Of a DNA stretch of 64,000 nucleotides, positions 35,670 through 44,055 are shown in pieces; positions within the stretch are counted from its first letter, which is position 1; the number at the start of each line of letters is the position of its first letter. The notes beneath the pieces are model-generated. The model had not been told where the DNA came from, did not search any database, and worked only from the letters and a program-made list of their open reading frames with translations. The stretch covers positions 62,001 to 126,000 of the forward strand of contig NZ_QKXH01000006.1 of the NCBI RefSeq assembly GCF_003254745.1, read 5' to 3'. This DNA comes from Flavobacterium aquariorum (GTDB lineage: Bacteria; Bacteroidota; Bacteroidia; Flavobacteriales; Flavobacteriaceae). The position numbers and the translations under genes are program-made.

Positions 35670-35776
35670 CCTCAATTACGGAGATTTCGGTAGCCAGAAA
35701 TTGTTAGTTCTCGAGAAAGTTTTATCTTGGCAGAGAGAACTCACTTCGCTTTGATTTGCAACTGCGGTTACAGGCG
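35661..35776. repeat. Cassette-like palindromic element with perfect 11-bp ends
   Basis: CGCCTGTAACC (35661-35671) and GGTTACAGGCG (35766-35776) are perfect inverted repeats, with partly matching bases further inside (TCAATTACGG against the complement GCAGTTGCAA). The total is 116 bp. The stop codon of the preceding reading frame lies in the left arm, as is common for integron attC sites. A MITE or other dispersed repeat is an equally open explanation. Confidence 0.72.
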
Positions 35777-35838
35777 AAACTTTGAGGCTATGCTAATGAA
35801 GACCAAGGCAATTCAAAACTATTTTAAATTAAACTAAA

Positions 35839-36726
35839 ATGAACATTAAATTATTTCTTTGGTTGTTATTAATAACTTTACCCAAAATGGTATTTTCTCA
35901 ATCGGCCGATTTTACCATTCAAGATGTAAAGTTTGAAAGCCAAGGCATCACTCTTGCTGGCTCAATTTTAACGCCTAAAAAAACATTTGCAGCAGTTGTA
36001 ATTGTTCATGGGTCTGATCTTGTAAAAAGAGAAATGGAGTTCGCTAAACGTCTTGCCAAAGAAGGCATTGCTGTATTGACATATGATAAACGTGGAGTTG
36101 GAGAATCAGGCGGTGTATATGTAGGACCATCTGTTGGAACGAATAATATTGACACTACTAATCTTAGTTTATTATCTCAGGATGCAAGTGCAGCAGTAAA
36201 TACACTTCGAACCTATTTGAAAGATAAAAAAACACCAATTGGATTAGTTGGTTTCAGTCAAGCAGGATGGATAATCCCAATTGCTGCAAACAAAAGTCCA
36301 CAAATAGAATTTATGGTTTTATTTAGTTGCCCTACAATTACAACCCTGGAACAACTTCGATTTCAGTTTTATACTAATGGAAATAATAATTTTTGGGAAA
36401 ATCATACAGAATCAGATGCTCTTGAACATATCAAAAATGAGCCAGACAGGTATCAATTTACAGCTACTGATCCAAAAATTTCTTTGGATAATCTTTCAAT
36501 TCCAGGACTTTGGCTTTTTGGTGAGAAAGATATCCAAATTCCAGTAAAAGTGTGCATAGAGCAATTAAATACATTTAAAGTTCAAGGCAAACCTTTCGAA
36601 TATACTTTGTTTTCAACATTAGGACACAATACTTCTTCTGGCAATATTACAGTACCTGTTGATATTTCAATTCAGTGGATAAAACAGAAAGCCTTGGACA
36701 TTAAGAAGTCTAAAGTATTAAAATAA
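35839..36726 (+). CDS. Secreted alpha/beta hydrolase, peptidase S9-like
   Basis: 295 aa with a signal peptide (1-20, MVFSQS). The domain opens with VKFESQGITLAGSILTPKK, then VIVHGSD, DKRGVGESGG, the Ser elbow GFSQAGW, FGEKDIQIP (Asp) and LGHNTSSG (His). This group includes acyl esterases and S9-type hydrolases that are often annotated simply as alpha/beta hydrolase. It is bounded by the 35661 repeat and the 36733 repeat, so it is one unit of the cassette-like array. It has no operon partner. Confidence 0.88.
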   Translation: MNIKLFLWLLLITLPKMVFSQSADFTIQDVKFESQGITLAGSILTPKKTFAAVVIVHGSDLVKREMEFAKRLAKEGIAVLTYDKRGVGESGGVYVGPSVGTNNIDTTNLSLLSQDASAAVNTLRTYLKDKKTPIGLVGFSQAGWIIPIAANKSPQIEFMVLFSCPTITTLEQLRFQFYTNGNNNFWENHTESDALEHIKNEPDRYQFTATDPKISLDNLSIPGLWLFGEKDIQIPVKVCIEQLNTFKVQGKPFEYTLFSTLGHNTSSGNITVPVDISIQWIKQKALDIKKSKVLK

Positions 36727-36732
36727 AGCACT

Positions 36733-36837
36733 GCCTACAACAGCTACAACGGATTTGGGCAATAGACTTAAATGGAAGTTGGCTTTGCATTTGGTATCAT
36801 TTGTCAAATCCGAAAATAGAGCTTAATTTAGTATACC
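36733..36837. repeat. Cassette-like repeat, copy C
   Basis: CGGATTTG (36750-36757) and CAAATCCG (36805-36812) form an 8-bp inverted repeat 47 nt apart. The sequence between and after (GGCAAT, TGGAAGTTG, CTTTG, ATTTG, GCTTAATTTAGT) aligns with the repeat at 37881 over about 90 bp. Confidence 0.75.
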
Positions 36838-36892
36838 ACTTCTAGGAAGGAAACGAATATAGCGATCAGCCAAAACAACATCAGGGGCGATA

Positions 36893-37873
36893 ATGAAAAT
36901 AGAGAACATAAAACCATTTGACGGACAGCATTGCGAAACAACGGCGACAGGAACTTTGTTGCTACAACTGGATATTGAACTTTCCGAGCCAATGCTTTTT
37001 GGGTTGGGCGAAGGACTAGGATTCATTTTTTGGAATATGAAATCTATGGAATTCCCTTTCATTGGTGGACGAGTAAAACCAGACGCTCTAACTGAAAATA
37101 TTGCGAGAAATTTAAACCTTGAATTGACAGTTAAGGAAACTTCATCAAAGCAAAAGGCTTGGGACAACGTAAAAGAATTAATTGATAATGGACAAGCAGT
37201 GGGCTTAAAATTAGACTGTTTTTATTTAGAATATTTTTCACGACCATTTCATTTTGCAGGACACTATACTGCAATTTATGGTTACGACAGTGAAAATGCT
37301 TTTTTGGTAGACACAAAACAACAAGGCGGACAAGTGAAAACAAGTTTGAAAAGTTTGTCATTAGCAAGAGCAGAAAAAGGTCCAATGTCATCAAAAAATT
37401 TGTATTACATTTTGCGTAAAACAGATCATAAATTTGACTTAAAAACTGCACTATTAAAAGCCATTAGAAATAACGCTACTGAATATTTAAATCCACCAAT
37501 AACAAATATTGGGTATAAAGGAATTTTAAAAACAAGCACCGAAATAATTAAATGGTTTAAGACGAGTAAAGACATTGAAAACGACTTTAAAACTTCTGCA
37601 ATGCTTATGGAAAAAGCTGGGACAGGCGGAGCATTATTTAGAAACTTGTACCGAGATTTTTTAAAGGAAAGTTACGACTTGCTTAGATTAGACAAACTGA
37701 AATCAGGACACGAGGCTTTTACAGAAATTGCAGAACTTTGGACTTCGGTTTCACAGTTATTTGAAAAAGTCAGCCAAACGAAAGACTTTAAGTATATTCA
37801 ACAAGCATCAGACATTTTAAAAACCATATCAGACAAAGAAAAAAAGACAATGGAAATGTTAGCGACAATATAG
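36893..37873 (+). CDS. BtrH-like protein (butirosin H N-terminal plus DUF4872-like domain)
   Basis: 326 aa. The N-terminal papain-like BtrH domain has the probable triad Cys14 (GQHCET), His125 (AGHYTAIYGYD) and Asp141 (FLVDTKQ). The C-terminal half is helical, with a DUF4872-like character. In butirosin biosynthesis BtrH transfers an acyl group from a carrier protein to the aminoglycoside. Here no carrier protein or other biosynthetic gene is nearby, and the gene sits alone between two related repeats. An acyltransferase or resistance-type role is possible but not shown. Confidence 0.82.
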   Translation: MKIENIKPFDGQHCETTATGTLLLQLDIELSEPMLFGLGEGLGFIFWNMKSMEFPFIGGRVKPDALTENIARNLNLELTVKETSSKQKAWDNVKELIDNGQAVGLKLDCFYLEYFSRPFHFAGHYTAIYGYDSENAFLVDTKQQGGQVKTSLKSLSLARAEKGPMSSKNLYYILRKTDHKFDLKTALLKAIRNNATEYLNPPITNIGYKGILKTSTEIIKWFKTSKDIENDFKTSAMLMEKAGTGGALFRNLYRDFLKESYDLLRLDKLKSGHEAFTEIAELWTSVSQLFEKVSQTKDFKYIQQASDILKTISDKEKKTMEMLATI

Positions 37874-37880
37874 CCGAATC

Positions 37881-37989
37881 GCAAACAACTGATTAGGGCA
37901 ATTGGTCTAATGGGAAGTTGACTTTGTATTTAGAATTATTTGGCAAATCCGAATAATGGGCTTAATTTAGTCCCAAACCCGTAGTACCA
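37881..37989. repeat. Cassette-like repeat, copy D
   Basis: Aligns with copy C: GGGCAATTGG, AATGGGAAGTTG, CTTTGTATTT, GGCAAATCCGAA and GGGCTTAATTTAGTCCC. The left arm is degenerate (GATTAGGG instead of GGATTTGGG). It starts 7 bp after the BtrH-like stop codon. Confidence 0.72.
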
Positions 37990-38036
37990 GAACATTATAC
38001 ACAAGTATATAAAGCACAGGGGAAATAATTGAAAAA

Positions 38037-39744
38037 ATGAAAGAGAAAAAAGAAGACTTCAACAGCTACTTTTACCAGCAGGCATCAAAACTGGCTAGAA
38101 TTGGAAGTTGGGAATTTGATGTGGTAGGTGACAAAATTTACTGGTCAAATATTGTACATGAACTCCACGAAACAAACCCGAAAACTTTCATCCCTGATTT
38201 AGGAACATCTCTTAGTTTTTATAGGGTAGATTTTCGGTCAATGGTAAATGAAATTTTACAAAATTGTATTAAAACTGGTGTTGCATTTGACTTTGAAGCT
38301 GTAATAGTCACTAAAAAAAAGAAAGAACGATGGATTCGGGCTATTGGTAATGTAGAGATGGTTGAAGGGAAATGCCAGCGGATATATGGCAGTTTTCAGG
38401 ATATTCATGTTTCCAAAATGCTGGAGCTTCAGATTCGGGAGATTTTGGGAAGTATATCTGATGCTTTTTATGCCGTTGACAAAAACTGGAAATTTACTTA
38501 TTTCAACAAGGAAGCCGAGAACTTACTCTTAAAGAAGGCTGATGAAGTTTTGGGCAAGAATATTTGGGAATTATTTCCAGCAAGTGCAAATACCTCCATT
38601 CGGAAAATTTATCAAAGGGTCGCCCGTACAAAAAAACACGGAATCCTTTGAATACTATTACCCTGGAAATGGAAAATGGTATGAAATTAATGCCTATCCA
38701 TCGCAGGGTGGCGTATCTGCATACTTCAAGAATATTGATGAACGCAAACAGGTGGCAGAAAAACTTGAAAAAGCCTATCAGGAGAAAATTAACATATTGG
38801 AAAGTATTGGAGATGCTTTTTTCTATGTGAATAAAGATTGGGTAGTAACCTATTGGAACAAAGAAACCGAAAAGCTTTTAGGTAGGAAAAGAGAAGCCAT
38901 CATTGGTAAAAACCTTTGGGATGAATATCCTGACGTCGTTGGAACTGGTTTTTACCGCCAATATCACAAAGCCCTGGAAACTCAGGAAAACTTGGACTTT
39001 GAAGAGTTTTACCCAGCATTAAATATGTGGCTCGAAGTGACGGTATATCCCTCAACCACCGGACTATCTGTATATTTTAAAGATATTACTCTGAGAAAAG
39101 AGTCGGATATACGCCTTCTTCAATCCAATGAACGCTTTGAAAAAGTTGCAGAAGCGACCAATGATGCGATATGGGATTGGAATATCTTAGAAAATACGCT
39201 GTATTGGGGAGCTGGCTTCAAAAAACTGTTTGGATACCAAATTGAAAAAAACACCCCAACTTTAGAGTCCTGGACTAATCACATCCATCCTGAGGATCAA
39301 GAATGGGTATTGCAAAGTATTTATAGAGCACTCGAAAAACCTGACCAATCTAACTGGATTGCCGAGTATCGATATCAAAAAAATGACGGTACTTATGCTA
39401 ATGTGATTGACAAGGGCATTGTAATCCGAGATGAAAAAGGAAATCCTATCCGCATGGTAGGAGCCATGAATGATATAACGGAGCGAAAGAATTTTGAAAT
39501 AAGCAGAAGTAGATATGTGAGCCAAATTGAAATACAGAATGAAAAACTTAAAAATATTGCTTGGACTCAGTCACATATAGTACGGGCTCCTCTCGCAAGA
39601 ATGTTGGGGATTATGAATGTTATTGAGGATAATGATAAAAATCTGGATGATACTTTAATGTGGCTAAAACATTTAAGAGATTCCGCAAATGAATTGGATG
39701 AAATTATAAAGGACATGGTCGATAAAGCACAACACTTAACCTGA
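38037..39744 (+). pseudogene. Multi-PAS sensor protein split by a frameshift
   Basis: Two overlapping frames make one protein of about 568 aa. The first 200 residues hold a PAS domain and the start of a second (ISDAFYAVDKNWKFTYFNKEAENLL). The frame then fails at a run of seven A residues (38630-38636). Removing one A joins it to the second frame, which carries the rest of PAS 2 and two more PAS domains, including GDAFFYVNKDWVVTYWNKETEKLL. The C-terminus has a HisKA-like helix with QSHIVRAPLARMLGI but no HATPase domain, so it cannot autophosphorylate. A sequencing error, a real mutation or slippage at A7 are all possible. A receiver gene follows at 5 bp. Confidence 0.85.
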
Positions 39745-39748
39745 AGAA

Positions 39749-40144
39749 ATGAACAAAACAATACTTATAGTTGATGATGATCCAATTGTCAGGATGATTA
39801 TCCAAAAAATGATTCATAATATGGACAGTTCAGTTAATTGTCATCAATGTGATAACGGAGAAGTTGCTTTGTCGGTATTAGAAACACTACGAGAGACAAT
39901 CGATGATATTGTTGTACTTTTAGACATTAATATGCCTGTATTAAATGGATGGGGATTTTTAGACAACCTAAAAAAAATAAATCTCAATTCTTTTACCAAA
40001 TTTCAACTGTACATTGTCACATCCTCAACAGATGAAAGCGATATGCTAAAAGCTCAATCATATCCTGTGATTAAGAAATTTTATCATAAACCACTTTCGA
40101 AACAAGATATCGGGGTAATTTTGAACTCCGATGAAATAACTTGA
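39749..40144 (+). CDS. Single-domain response regulator
   Basis: 131 aa receiver with no output domain. ILIVDDDPIVRMIIQ supplies the acidic pair, VVLLDINMPVLNGWGF the phospho-Asp, the Thr/Ser switch is in IVTSSTDES and the Lys in FYHKPLS. It lies 4 bp after the PAS protein and is surely co-transcribed. Flavobacteria often encode such PAS/receiver pairs. The partner lacks an ATPase domain, so the phosphate must come from another kinase. Confidence 0.92.
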   Translation: MNKTILIVDDDPIVRMIIQKMIHNMDSSVNCHQCDNGEVALSVLETLRETIDDIVVLLDINMPVLNGWGFLDNLKKINLNSFTKFQLYIVTSSTDESDMLKAQSYPVIKKFYHKPLSKQDIGVILNSDEIT

Positions 40145-40223
40145 GTTTTAGATGGTCAAACCGTCGTAAATTTGACTTTAAATACTTTAATAAAACAGAC
40201 AAGTACCTGTATCTAATTTAGAT

Positions 40224-40310
40224 GACACAACTGATTTTGGCAATTGGCTTAATGGAAAGTTGGTCTTGTATCTGTGATGATTTACCCCGTCCTCAGGGTA
40301 GCTGCATAAC
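40224..40310. repeat. Cassette-like repeat, copy E (degenerate)
   Basis: GACACAACTGATTTTGGCAA, TTGGCTTAATGG and AAGTTGGTCTTGTATCT align with copies C and D; the right part has diverged. A weak open frame continuous with the following crp gene (from 40222) is only this repeat read through. Confidence 0.62.
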
Positions 40311-40362
40311 TTTATGGACAATGGAGGGAACACCCTATCAAAACTCGATAGACAGACAAAAA

Positions 40363-40971
40363 ATGAACAAAGACGACATTATACATTCACAAATCAAACC
40401 ACTTCTGGACTACTTTCACAAAGTAATCCCTTTAAACAATGAAGAAAAACAATTGGTGACAGAATTATTCAGACCACGGCTTTACCGAAAAAGACAATAT
40501 GTATTACAGGAAGGAGATGTTTGCAATCAGTTCAATTTTATTGTGCGTGGATGCCTAAGAATTTATAAAATTGATAACAAAGGAAATACACATATTTTAC
40601 AATTTGCTGCCGAAAATTGGTGGTTGAGCGATATCGGCAGCTTTCACGAACGTAAACCATCTGAACTCAATATGGATGCTTTGGAAGATACAATGGTTTT
40701 ACAGATTAGCCACGAAAATTTATTATTACTGTTTACAAAAGCACCAAAGTTCGATCGCATTTTTAGGGTGTTAATTGAAAATAGTTTTGTATCACTTCAA
40801 AAGCGATTATTACAAAACATTAGTTCTACTGCCGAGGAAAGATACAATTCATTTCTTGATAGTTATCCACATCTCACAAAAAGACTGCCACAAACACAAA
40901 TCGCTTACTTCTTGGGCATTACGCCAGAGTTTTTAAGTCGCTTACGAAACAAGCAAACTAAAAAGTCTTAA
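40363..40971 (+). CDS. Crp/Fnr-family transcriptional regulator
   Basis: 202 aa from the ATG at 40363; an upstream in-frame ATG would translate the repeat and is rejected. The cNMP-type jelly roll (YVLQEGDVCNQFNFIVRGCLRIYK) precedes a winged helix with TQIAYFLGITPEFLSRLRNK. It belongs to the same subfamily as the protein at 26098. The gene downstream (41074) has a TTTCTTGACGCAGTTCATTG site at its promoter, close to the sites around the 26098 gene, so the two regulators may recognise similar DNA. Confidence 0.92.
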   Translation: MNKDDIIHSQIKPLLDYFHKVIPLNNEEKQLVTELFRPRLYRKRQYVLQEGDVCNQFNFIVRGCLRIYKIDNKGNTHILQFAAENWWLSDIGSFHERKPSELNMDALEDTMVLQISHENLLLLFTKAPKFDRIFRVLIENSFVSLQKRLLQNISSTAEERYNSFLDSYPHLTKRLPQTQIAYFLGITPEFLSRLRNKQTKKS

Positions 40972-40984
40972 TCTACATCAATAC

Positions 40985-41035
40985 TATTTCTTGACGCAGT
41001 TCATTGGAGAGAGCCTTCTTTCCAATGCATCTTTG
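40985..41035 (+). promoter_or_regulatory. Promoter of the F420-type oxidoreductase gene with Crp-type site
   Basis: TTTCTTGACGCAGTTCATTG (40987-41006) matches the CTTGTCCTAGTTCAATG motif at most positions and is followed after 28 nt by CATCTTTG (41028-41035), a weak -7 element. It is the only plus-strand copy found. Confidence 0.6.
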
Positions 41036-41073
41036 TATTATTAAATTACCAATAAAATTTAAAAAGAAATAGT

Positions 41074-41724
41074 ATGATAACAACTTCAAAAGTAGCCGTA
41101 ATCGGCTTAGGAAACATCGGGAAAACAGTAGCCAAAAATTTTGTAAAAGGTAACAGACCCATAATTATTGCAAGCCGCAAATTGGAGGAAGCAAAAGCAT
41201 TGGCACAAGAATTAGGAAGCCTTGCAACAGCATCTGAAACTGTCGAGGCCATTAAGAATGCCGACATAATTGTACTTTCAGTTTGGTTCAACACCATACA
41301 GGAATTTTTCAAACAATATGGTACTGAACTTCAGGGAAAAATCATCATAGATCCTTCCAATCCAATCGCGCCAGATGAAAATGGTGGCTTCAAAAAAATT
41401 ATTAATGAAAACGAATCAGCGGGACAATTAAATGCAGCCCTATTGCCAAAAGGAGCAAAATTAGTAAAAGCATTCGGAACATTAGGTGCAGCTTCGTTGG
41501 CAGGTGCAGCTCATCAATCGCCTCAAAAATCGGTATTGTTTTATGCAACTGACGATACCACCATTAATGCAGCAGTTGAGCAGCTTATACACGACAATGG
41601 CTTTGACGCAGTAAAAGTAGGCGGCTTGGACCAATCTATTCGTATCGAAGTTTTTGGTGATTTACATGAATTTGGAGCAATTGGAAAACCTGTAAACGCA
41701 ACTGAAGCAAAAGCAAAAATCTAA
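41074..41724 (+). CDS. NADPH-dependent F420-reductase-like oxidoreductase
   Basis: 216 aa Rossmann protein of the NADP-oxidoreductase, coenzyme-F420-dependent family. The dinucleotide motif is VIGLGNIGKTVAKNF, and the second strand ends IIASRK, with Arg suited to NADP. Bacteroidota do not make F420, so the name reflects homology only; an NADP-dependent reductase with another substrate is likelier. It stands 100 bp after a crp gene with its own promoter. Confidence 0.87.
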   Translation: MITTSKVAVIGLGNIGKTVAKNFVKGNRPIIIASRKLEEAKALAQELGSLATASETVEAIKNADIIVLSVWFNTIQEFFKQYGTELQGKIIIDPSNPIAPDENGGFKKIINENESAGQLNAALLPKGAKLVKAFGTLGAASLAGAAHQSPQKSVLFYATDDTTINAAVEQLIHDNGFDAVKVGGLDQSIRIEVFGDLHEFGAIGKPVNATEAKAKI

Positions 41725-41747
41725 TTAAAACTAAAAAAAGAAGTTCT

Positions 41748-41867
41748 ATGAAAAAAATAATCATTCTAATAACATTTTTTTTATACTCAAATATTATTTT
41801 TAGCCAGCAACTTAAATTGGGTAAGCAATTTTTTGAGCTGCACAATGTTACAGGGTCTATGTGTTAA
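41748..41867 (+). pseudogene. Truncated secreted-protein gene (39 codons)
   Basis: MKKIIILITFFLYSNIIFSQ is a clear signal peptide, followed by only 19 residues before a TAA. It lies 23 bp after the oxidoreductase gene with an A-rich leader like that of a real gene. It reads as the 5' end of a secreted-protein gene whose remainder has been lost. Confidence 0.5.
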
Positions 41868-42247
41868 TACATATCGTATTTTAGTGTAGAATAATTGAAG
41901 AATTAAGCAGCATCCCATCTGTATTTTGTTTTGTATATGCAAGGTGTTTACTTGTCCCATATTTTGTAAATATTTGTGACAAAACTTTTTCATATTTAAT
42001 TTTCCTTTTACTGCAAAGTGTGTATTGTTCCGCAATTTGAATTTGATTATTTTATAAAATGAAATTGTGTCAAGTGTGTCAATTGTGTCAGGAGCCTTCA
42101 AAAGCATATTGAAAACAGTTTGAATCGGACAATTTGAATTCATAATCAATAAGTTAATTTGATTTTATAACTTTACAATGATTTGTCCAGATTATGTATT
42201 TAATTTTACAGTTTGAAAATTAAGTCAGTATTTATTCAAATTTAAGG
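41868..42247. other. Gene-poor region with tandem GTGTCAA repeats
   Basis: A minus-strand open frame (41787-42149) has no recognisable domain. Three GTGTCA(A) units with a 9-bp period occur at 42067-42090. No promoter octamer was confidently seen for the crp gene at 42248. Confidence 0.45.
42067..42090. repeat. Three 9-bp tandem repeats
   Basis: GTGTCAA at 42067, 42076 and 42085 (last one GTGTCAG) are spaced by 9 bp. They could be binding sites for a regulator of the crp gene that starts 157 bp downstream, or simply slippage. Confidence 0.5.
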
Positions 42248-42823
42248 ATGGAAGCCAAATTATTATTACAAGATCATATAGCCAAAACGGCTTCAATTAC
42301 AGACGAGCAATTCGATTATGTATATTCTCATTTTAAGCCCTTATTTTTCAAGAAAGGTCAGACTATCATTATTTCTGGCGATAAAGTAGATTGCGAATAT
42401 TTTGTGGTTTCGGGTTGTTTAAAAGCTTTTTTTATCAATGATGAAATCAAAATGTATATACTGCAGTTTGCGATGCCTACATGGTGGACTTCAGATTATA
42501 GTGCGCTGTACAATCAAACCAAGGCAACAATAAATATTGACTGTATTACAGATGCCGAAGTGCTTTGTCTTTCTAACGATGATCGTGAAAAACTTTGCAA
42601 GGAGTTTCATCAGGTGGAGCATTTTTTTCGATGGAGGACCAATAAAGGATATATCGCCTCTCAAAAACGATTATTATCTTTTATGAATAATAATGTAAAA
42701 ATTCGCTATGAAGAACTTTTGGCATTATATCCACAATTATACAATCTTGTTCCAAAGCATTTGATCGCGGCTTATTTAGGAGTATCGAGAGAAACCTTAA
42801 GTCGGCTTTATGCTTCACATTAA
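42248..42823 (+). CDS. Crp/Fnr-family transcriptional regulator
   Basis: 191 aa. The jelly-roll domain (GQTIIISGDKVDCEYFVVSG) is followed by a winged helix with HLIAAYLGVSRETLSRLYAS, whose recognition helix SRETLSRL is that of classical Crp/Fnr proteins. It differs from the 26098/40363 subfamily. Immediately downstream is a TGTGA-N6-TCACG site and a yceI gene. A decayed paralogue lies before the second yceI at 52102, so this regulator is the likely owner of both sites. Confidence 0.93.
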   Translation: MEAKLLLQDHIAKTASITDEQFDYVYSHFKPLFFKKGQTIIISGDKVDCEYFVVSGCLKAFFINDEIKMYILQFAMPTWWTSDYSALYNQTKATINIDCITDAEVLCLSNDDREKLCKEFHQVEHFFRWRTNKGYIASQKRLLSFMNNNVKIRYEELLALYPQLYNLVPKHLIAAYLGVSRETLSRLYASH

Positions 42824-42835
42824 CCCAAATCAGAA

Positions 42836-42881
42836 TGTGATGTAGGTCACGTAACCAATTTCAATATCCAGCGTTCCTTTG
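42836..42881 (+). promoter_or_regulatory. Crp-like palindrome and -7 element of yceI (copy 1)
   Basis: TGTGATGTAGGTCACG (42836-42851) is followed after 22 nt by TTCCTTTG (42874-42881). The same site with the same spacing stands before the yceI gene at 52464. The centre is about 42 nt from the probable start. Confidence 0.75.
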
Positions 42882-42906
42882 CATTGTACTTTTAAATACA
42901 ATAAAA

Positions 42907-43461
42907 ATGGAAACAAAGAATTTTAAAATCGTCAGTTCAAACAGCAGTGTCGATTGGACCGGTCGAAAAGTGACCGGTGCACATAATGGTACAATTGGTA
43001 TCAAAGAAGGTAATTTCGTCCTAAACGATGGAAAATTAAAAAGTGGAATTGTTGTTATTGATACGGCAACCATTAAAATATTGGATATAACAGATTCAGA
43101 TACAAATGCGCAATTTGCAGGTCATCTTGCCTCTGATGATTTTTTCTCTATCGAAAAATTCCCTACGGCATCTTTTGATATTCTTACTGCAAAAGAGTTG
43201 TCAAACATCGCTTATTATCTTGAAGGAAATCTTACTATAAAAGGGATTACACATCTTGTTGGTTTTGAAGCAGCCGTAGAAAATAGTAGAAATGTAATTT
43301 CTCTTAATGGAAAACTAATTATTGATCGTACGAAATATGATATCAAATTCCGTTCCGGTAATTTCTTTAAAGATTTGGGGGATACATTGATTTACAACAA
43401 CTTTGAGTTGGATTTTAATATTAATGCCGAAGCCATATTCTCAGAACAATCTAAAAACTAA
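42907..43461 (+). CDS. YceI-family protein
   Basis: 184 aa YceI domain: SSVDWTGRKVTGAHNGTIGIKEG, LASDDFFSIEKFPTASFDI, and YDIKFRSGNFFKDLGDTLIYN near the end. It is a close paralogue of the protein at 52464 and distant from that at 25347. The YceI fold is a lipid-binding lipocalin-like barrel; there is no signal peptide. The next 120 bp hold remnants of the tautomerase and SDR genes that follow the 52464 copy. Confidence 0.93.
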   Translation: METKNFKIVSSNSSVDWTGRKVTGAHNGTIGIKEGNFVLNDGKLKSGIVVIDTATIKILDITDSDTNAQFAGHLASDDFFSIEKFPTASFDILTAKELSNIAYYLEGNLTIKGITHLVGFEAAVENSRNVISLNGKLIIDRTKYDIKFRSGNFFKDLGDTLIYNNFELDFNINAEAIFSEQSKN

Positions 43462-43465
43462 AGCC

Positions 43466-43581
43466 ATGCCTTACGTAAAAATAGAATTGACTCGTGAAGG
43501 GTTAACTTCTAAATAAGGCTGATTACCGATTCAATTATCAATGTCGATTAAGGCAGTGGTGCTGGGCATAATTTAAATTAA
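43466..43581 (+). pseudogene. Fused remnant of tautomerase start and SDR end
   Basis: ATGCCTTACG starts MPYVKIELTREGLTSK and then a stop, matching the first 14 residues of the tautomerase at 53023 (MPFVKIDLTREGVT). From 43522 the sequence reads ITDSIINVD-stop-GSGAGHNLN, matching the C-terminal residues ITGTVINVDGGKAAGHNLN of the SDR at 53248. An internal deletion of about 0.9 kb has joined the two ends. Confidence 0.85.
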
Positions 43582-43582
43582 G

Positions 43583-44038
43583 ATGAAAAAATTTGCAATA
43601 CTAATAGCTTTAATGTTCTGTGTAACATCAGGACTTAAAGCACAAAATAATATCAAAATGGAAAATCAACAAGAAGATGTATTAGCCATCACAGACGCAG
43701 TAGAAAACTGTTATTTTAAAGGAATTTATGAAGGAGATGTAATACTGTTAGGGAGTATTTTTAATCCTGGAACATTGGTTTATGGAGATGTAAAAGGACA
43801 GCCGTATTTTAAGACAGTTGATTTGTATTTGGAGGGCGTAAAAAATAGACAGAGCCCAAAAGATTCTGGTAAACCTTTTAAAGGGGAAATTTTGAACATA
43901 AAAGTCGTAAATTCAATTGCGGTGGCGGAGATTAATGTCAAAATGTATGACTTTAATTATCGAGATTTTTTATCTTTTCATAAGATTAATGGCAAATGGC
44001 TCATTGTCAATAAAATGTTGACAGATTTAAGCAAATAA
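43583..44038 (+). CDS. Putative lumazine-binding / NTF2-like protein
   Basis: 151 aa with a signal peptide (MKKFAILIALMFCVTSGLKAQ). The cone-like NTF2 fold is suggested by EDVLAITDAVENCYFKGIYEGDV and FLSFHKINGKWLIVNKMLTD at the C-terminus. Such small proteins (often annotated as lumazine-binding) are enzymes or binding proteins of unclear role. It starts 1 bp after the SDR remnant and 17 bp before the nitronate monooxygenase gene. Confidence 0.82.
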   Translation: MKKFAILIALMFCVTSGLKAQNNIKMENQQEDVLAITDAVENCYFKGIYEGDVILLGSIFNPGTLVYGDVKGQPYFKTVDLYLEGVKNRQSPKDSGKPFKGEILNIKVVNSIAVAEINVKMYDFNYRDFLSFHKINGKWLIVNKMLTDLSK

Positions 44039-44055
44039 ACTAAAATGATAATATC

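Noticed and set aside
35022..40310. Complete integron
   Set aside because: No integrase gene or attI-like site is in the window; only repeats and cassette-like units can be claimed.
40222..40362. N-terminal extension of the crp gene at 40363
   Set aside because: The extra 47 codons read through a degenerate copy of the cassette-like repeat; the protein family starts at MNKDDIIH.
41787..42149. 120-codon minus-strand open frame
   Set aside because: It overlaps the truncated secreted-protein frame and the tandem GTGTCAA repeats; no domain or signal peptide was recognised and its composition looks non-coding.
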